This document shows positions 42,222-44,014 of a DNA stretch of 44,014 nt, one piece after another (positions within the stretch are counted from its first letter, which is position 1; every line of letters starts with the position of its first letter). The position numbers and the translations under genes are program-made. Under the pieces are notes generated by a model. The model was not told the DNA's origin. It worked only from the letters and a program-made list of their open reading frames with translations, and did not search any database. Source of the stretch: Hydrocarboniphaga daqingensis (GTDB lineage: Bacteria; Pseudomonadota; Gammaproteobacteria; Nevskiales; Nevskiaceae); NCBI RefSeq assembly GCF_900129825.1, contig NZ_FQWZ01000007.1, forward strand, positions 260,543 through 304,556, in the 5' to 3' direction.

Positions 42222-44014
42222 ATGCTCATGAACGTTTTGTTCAAACCTGCACACGCTGTCCTTGGACGAGCATCCTTGTCGGCCAAGGTCGGCATCATCA
42301 GCCTGTTGTTGATCGCCAGCCTTGTGCTGTCCGTTCTGGTCAGTGCGCCGGCTGCCGCCGGTGCGACCTTGCTCGCGCTGTATCTGCTGGCGGCAACCGG
42401 CAGCGAACTGACCAGCGGCATGCGGTCGGTCCAAGCGGCCGCCAAGCGCCTAGCGGCTGGTGACTACGACGCTCCTGTCGATGCGACGGTCGTCGGTGAC
42501 GCGGCCGAACTGCTGGCGGCGCTCGACGGCATGCGAAGCTCGCTGAAGGAACACATTGGGGAGTCGTCCCGCTTCGTGTCCGAGGCCGCTCGCATCCGCC
42601 AGGGCCTGGATGTGGTCGAGACCAACGTCATGGTGGCCGATGCCGACCTGAACATCGTCTACGTGAATCGATCGATCCTGAAGATGCTCAAGGCGGCCGA
42701 GGACGAGATCCGGAAGGATATTCCGGCATTCAACGCCGATCGGCTGATCGGACAGAACATCGATCTTTTTCACAAGAATCCGGCGCATCAGCGTCGCCTG
42801 CTGGCCGAACTCGATCGCCAGTACACGACCCGCCTGAACATCGGCAATCGCTCATTCTCGCTGGTTCTGAACCCCATCAAGCAGTCCGGCGGCCACTTGG
42901 GCACCGTCGTCGAGTGGAAGGACATTACCAAGCAGTTGGTTCAGGACGCCCTCAACGCCGACTATCACGGCCAGTTGACGGCCATCAGCCGGTCGCAGGC
43001 GGTTATCGAGTTGTCCATGGATGGCCATGTGCTGACGGCCAACGACAACTTTCTGAAGATGATGGGCTACTCGCTCGATGAGATCCGAGGCAAGCACCAC
43101 CGCATGTTCGTCGACCCCGTCGAGGCGGCCGGGTCGGAGTACCAGGAGATGTGGCAAAAGCTGGGTCGCGGCGAGCATGTCGCCAAACAGTACCGTCGGA
43201 TCACCAAGGACGGTCGCGATGTCTGGATGCAGGCCAGTTACAACACGATCCTGGATGTCGACGGCAAGCCGGTCAAAGTCGTCAAGTTCGGTCAGGACAT
43301 TACCGAGCAGATGCGCGAAAGCCTAGCGCTGATCGCCGCCGTTAAAGAAGTCGACGTGGTCGTGGCAAAAGCGCGTCAAGGCGATATGACGCAGCGGATC
43401 GCCGAGGATGACAAGAACGGCGCGATACGCACGCTGGTAGAAGGTATCAACCAGGTGCTCGCCAGCAACGACGGTGTGCTGACCGATATTCGCACCACCC
43501 TGGATGCTATTGGTGAAGGCAAGCTCGAGACTCGTGCCCGCGCCGAGCTACACCAGGGTGGATTCCGCACGATGATCCACAGCATCAACGAGTCGCTTGA
43601 TGCCGTCATCAAGCCACTGAATGTCGCCGCTCACTATGTCGACCGCATTTCCAAGGGCGATATCCCGCCGAAGATTACCGATAGCTACAAGGGTGACTTC
43701 AATACGATCAAGAGCAACCTGAACACCTGTGTCGATGTGGTCAATGCACTGGTCGCTGATGCGGACATGTTGGCCAAAGCCGCCGTCGAAGGCCGTCTGT
43801 CGACCCGTGCCGATGCATCCAAGCACGAAGGCGACTTCCGCAAGATCGTCCAGGGCGTCAACGACACGCTGGATGCCGTCATCGGCCCGCTGAATGTTGC
43901 GGCGAACTACGTCGACCGGATCTCCAAGGGCGACATCCCGCCGGCGATCACCGAAAGCTACAACGGTGACTTCAACACGATCAAGAACAACCTGAATCGG
44001 GCCATCGACGCCGT
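42222..44014 (+). CDS. Chemoreceptor-like protein with two PAS domains and tandem HAMP array (partial, 3' end outside window)
   Basis: 597 residues are visible and the frame is open at the edge. Two close helices (about 23-41 and 44-60) form a hairpin with almost no periplasmic loop, so no external sensor. Then: a HAMP-like stretch (60-110), PAS about 130-240 (MVADADLNIVYVNRSIL), PAS about 252-365 (ELSMDGHVLTANDNFLKMMGYS) and a series of HAMP-type units from about 370. Two units are near-copies: GDIPPKITDSYKGDFNTIK at 479-497 and GDIPPAITESYNGDFNTIK at 570-588. This resembles PAS-HAMP methyl-accepting proteins; the signalling domain would lie beyond the window. A redox- or ligand-sensing PAS role is inferred. 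Second ATG at 42228 is an alternative start. Confidence 0.8.
   Translation, partial: MLMNVLFKPAHAVLGRASLSAKVGIISLLLIASLVLSVLVSAPAAAGATLLALYLLAATGSELTSGMRSVQAAAKRLAAGDYDAPVDATVVGDAAELLAALDGMRSSLKEHIGESSRFVSEAARIRQGLDVVETNVMVADADLNIVYVNRSILKMLKAAEDEIRKDIPAFNADRLIGQNIDLFHKNPAHQRRLLAELDRQYTTRLNIGNRSFSLVLNPIKQSGGHLGTVVEWKDITKQLVQDALNADYHGQLTAISRSQAVIELSMDGHVLTANDNFLKMMGYSLDEIRGKHHRMFVDPVEAAGSEYQEMWQKLGRGEHVAKQYRRITKDGRDVWMQASYNTILDVDGKPVKVVKFGQDITEQMRESLALIAAVKEVDVVVAKARQGDMTQRIAEDDKNGAIRTLVEGINQVLASNDGVLTDIRTTLDAIGEGKLETRARAELHQGGFRTMIHSINESLDAVIKPLNVAAHYVDRISKGDIPPKITDSYKGDFNTIKSNLNTCVDVVNALVADADMLAKAAVEGRLSTRADASKHEGDFRKIVQGVNDTLDAVIGPLNVAANYVDRISKGDIPPAITESYNGDFNTIKNNLNRAIDA

Overview
The window is a high-GC, gene-dense chromosomal segment from a gammaproteobacterium. 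Supporting signs are the zapA / 6S RNA / 5-formyltetrahydrofolate cyclo-ligase order, the proC-yggT-metX-metW operon, a groESL operon and several OmpA-type envelope proteins. An alkane/alkene-degrader type lineage such as Nevskiales/Solimonadaceae would fit, but this is inferred from gene content only. I found no tRNA, rRNA, CRISPR array, transposase or phage gene.

Layout. 1-572: alternating GC-rich palindromic repeats. 634-2845: a nitrogen-starvation-type MSMEG_0572/Sll0783 protein divergent from a MocR-type regulator, with repeated TGATCGCA half-sites between them. 2874-5118: an overlapping operon of a DUF2970 membrane protein and two c-type cytochromes. 5165-7363: an acyl-CoA thioesterase and argD. 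7439-11247: a CheR-PAS-PAS-GGDEF-EAL protein followed by a FecR-SPOR periplasmic protein. 11244-14482 (minus): proC-yggT-metX-metW. 14624-17437: ilvA, a small outer-membrane barrel and an EVE-domain protein.

17548-22430 is the most interesting region. On the minus strand lie a MalT/AlkS-like LuxR regulator, a PF10118 'metal-dependent hydrolase' and an adrenodoxin-type [2Fe-2S] ferredoxin. Divergent from the regulator is a small four-helix membrane protein that aligns with styrene oxide isomerase (StyC), with the equivalents of its His, Asn and Tyr at exactly StyC spacing. The PF10118 protein carries the complete E...ExxH...E...ExxH pattern of ferritin-like diiron oxygenases. A near-identical palindrome sits before the regulator/isomerase pair and before the diiron gene. 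Together this looks like an undescribed inducible route in which a diiron monooxygenase, fed by its own ferredoxin, makes an epoxide that a haem-dependent isomerase converts to an aldehyde. The chemistry is inference.

22486-29870 (minus): 5-FCL, 6S RNA, zapA, a TIGR02449 coiled-coil protein, a Do-type protease, a PEBP-like protein, a DUF1302 outer-membrane protein and a SohB-type peptidase. 30078-32385: two OmpA-family proteins with thrombospondin type 3 repeats. 32404-39113 (minus): hemH, two amino-acid transporters, an unrecognised lipoprotein and a third OmpA-family protein. 39287-41481: groES-groEL with a CIRCE-like operator, a possible heat-shock promoter and a strong terminator. 41482-42221 has no confident gene. 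42222-44014 is the 5' part of a chemoreceptor-like protein with two PAS domains and a tandem HAMP array, cut by the window edge.
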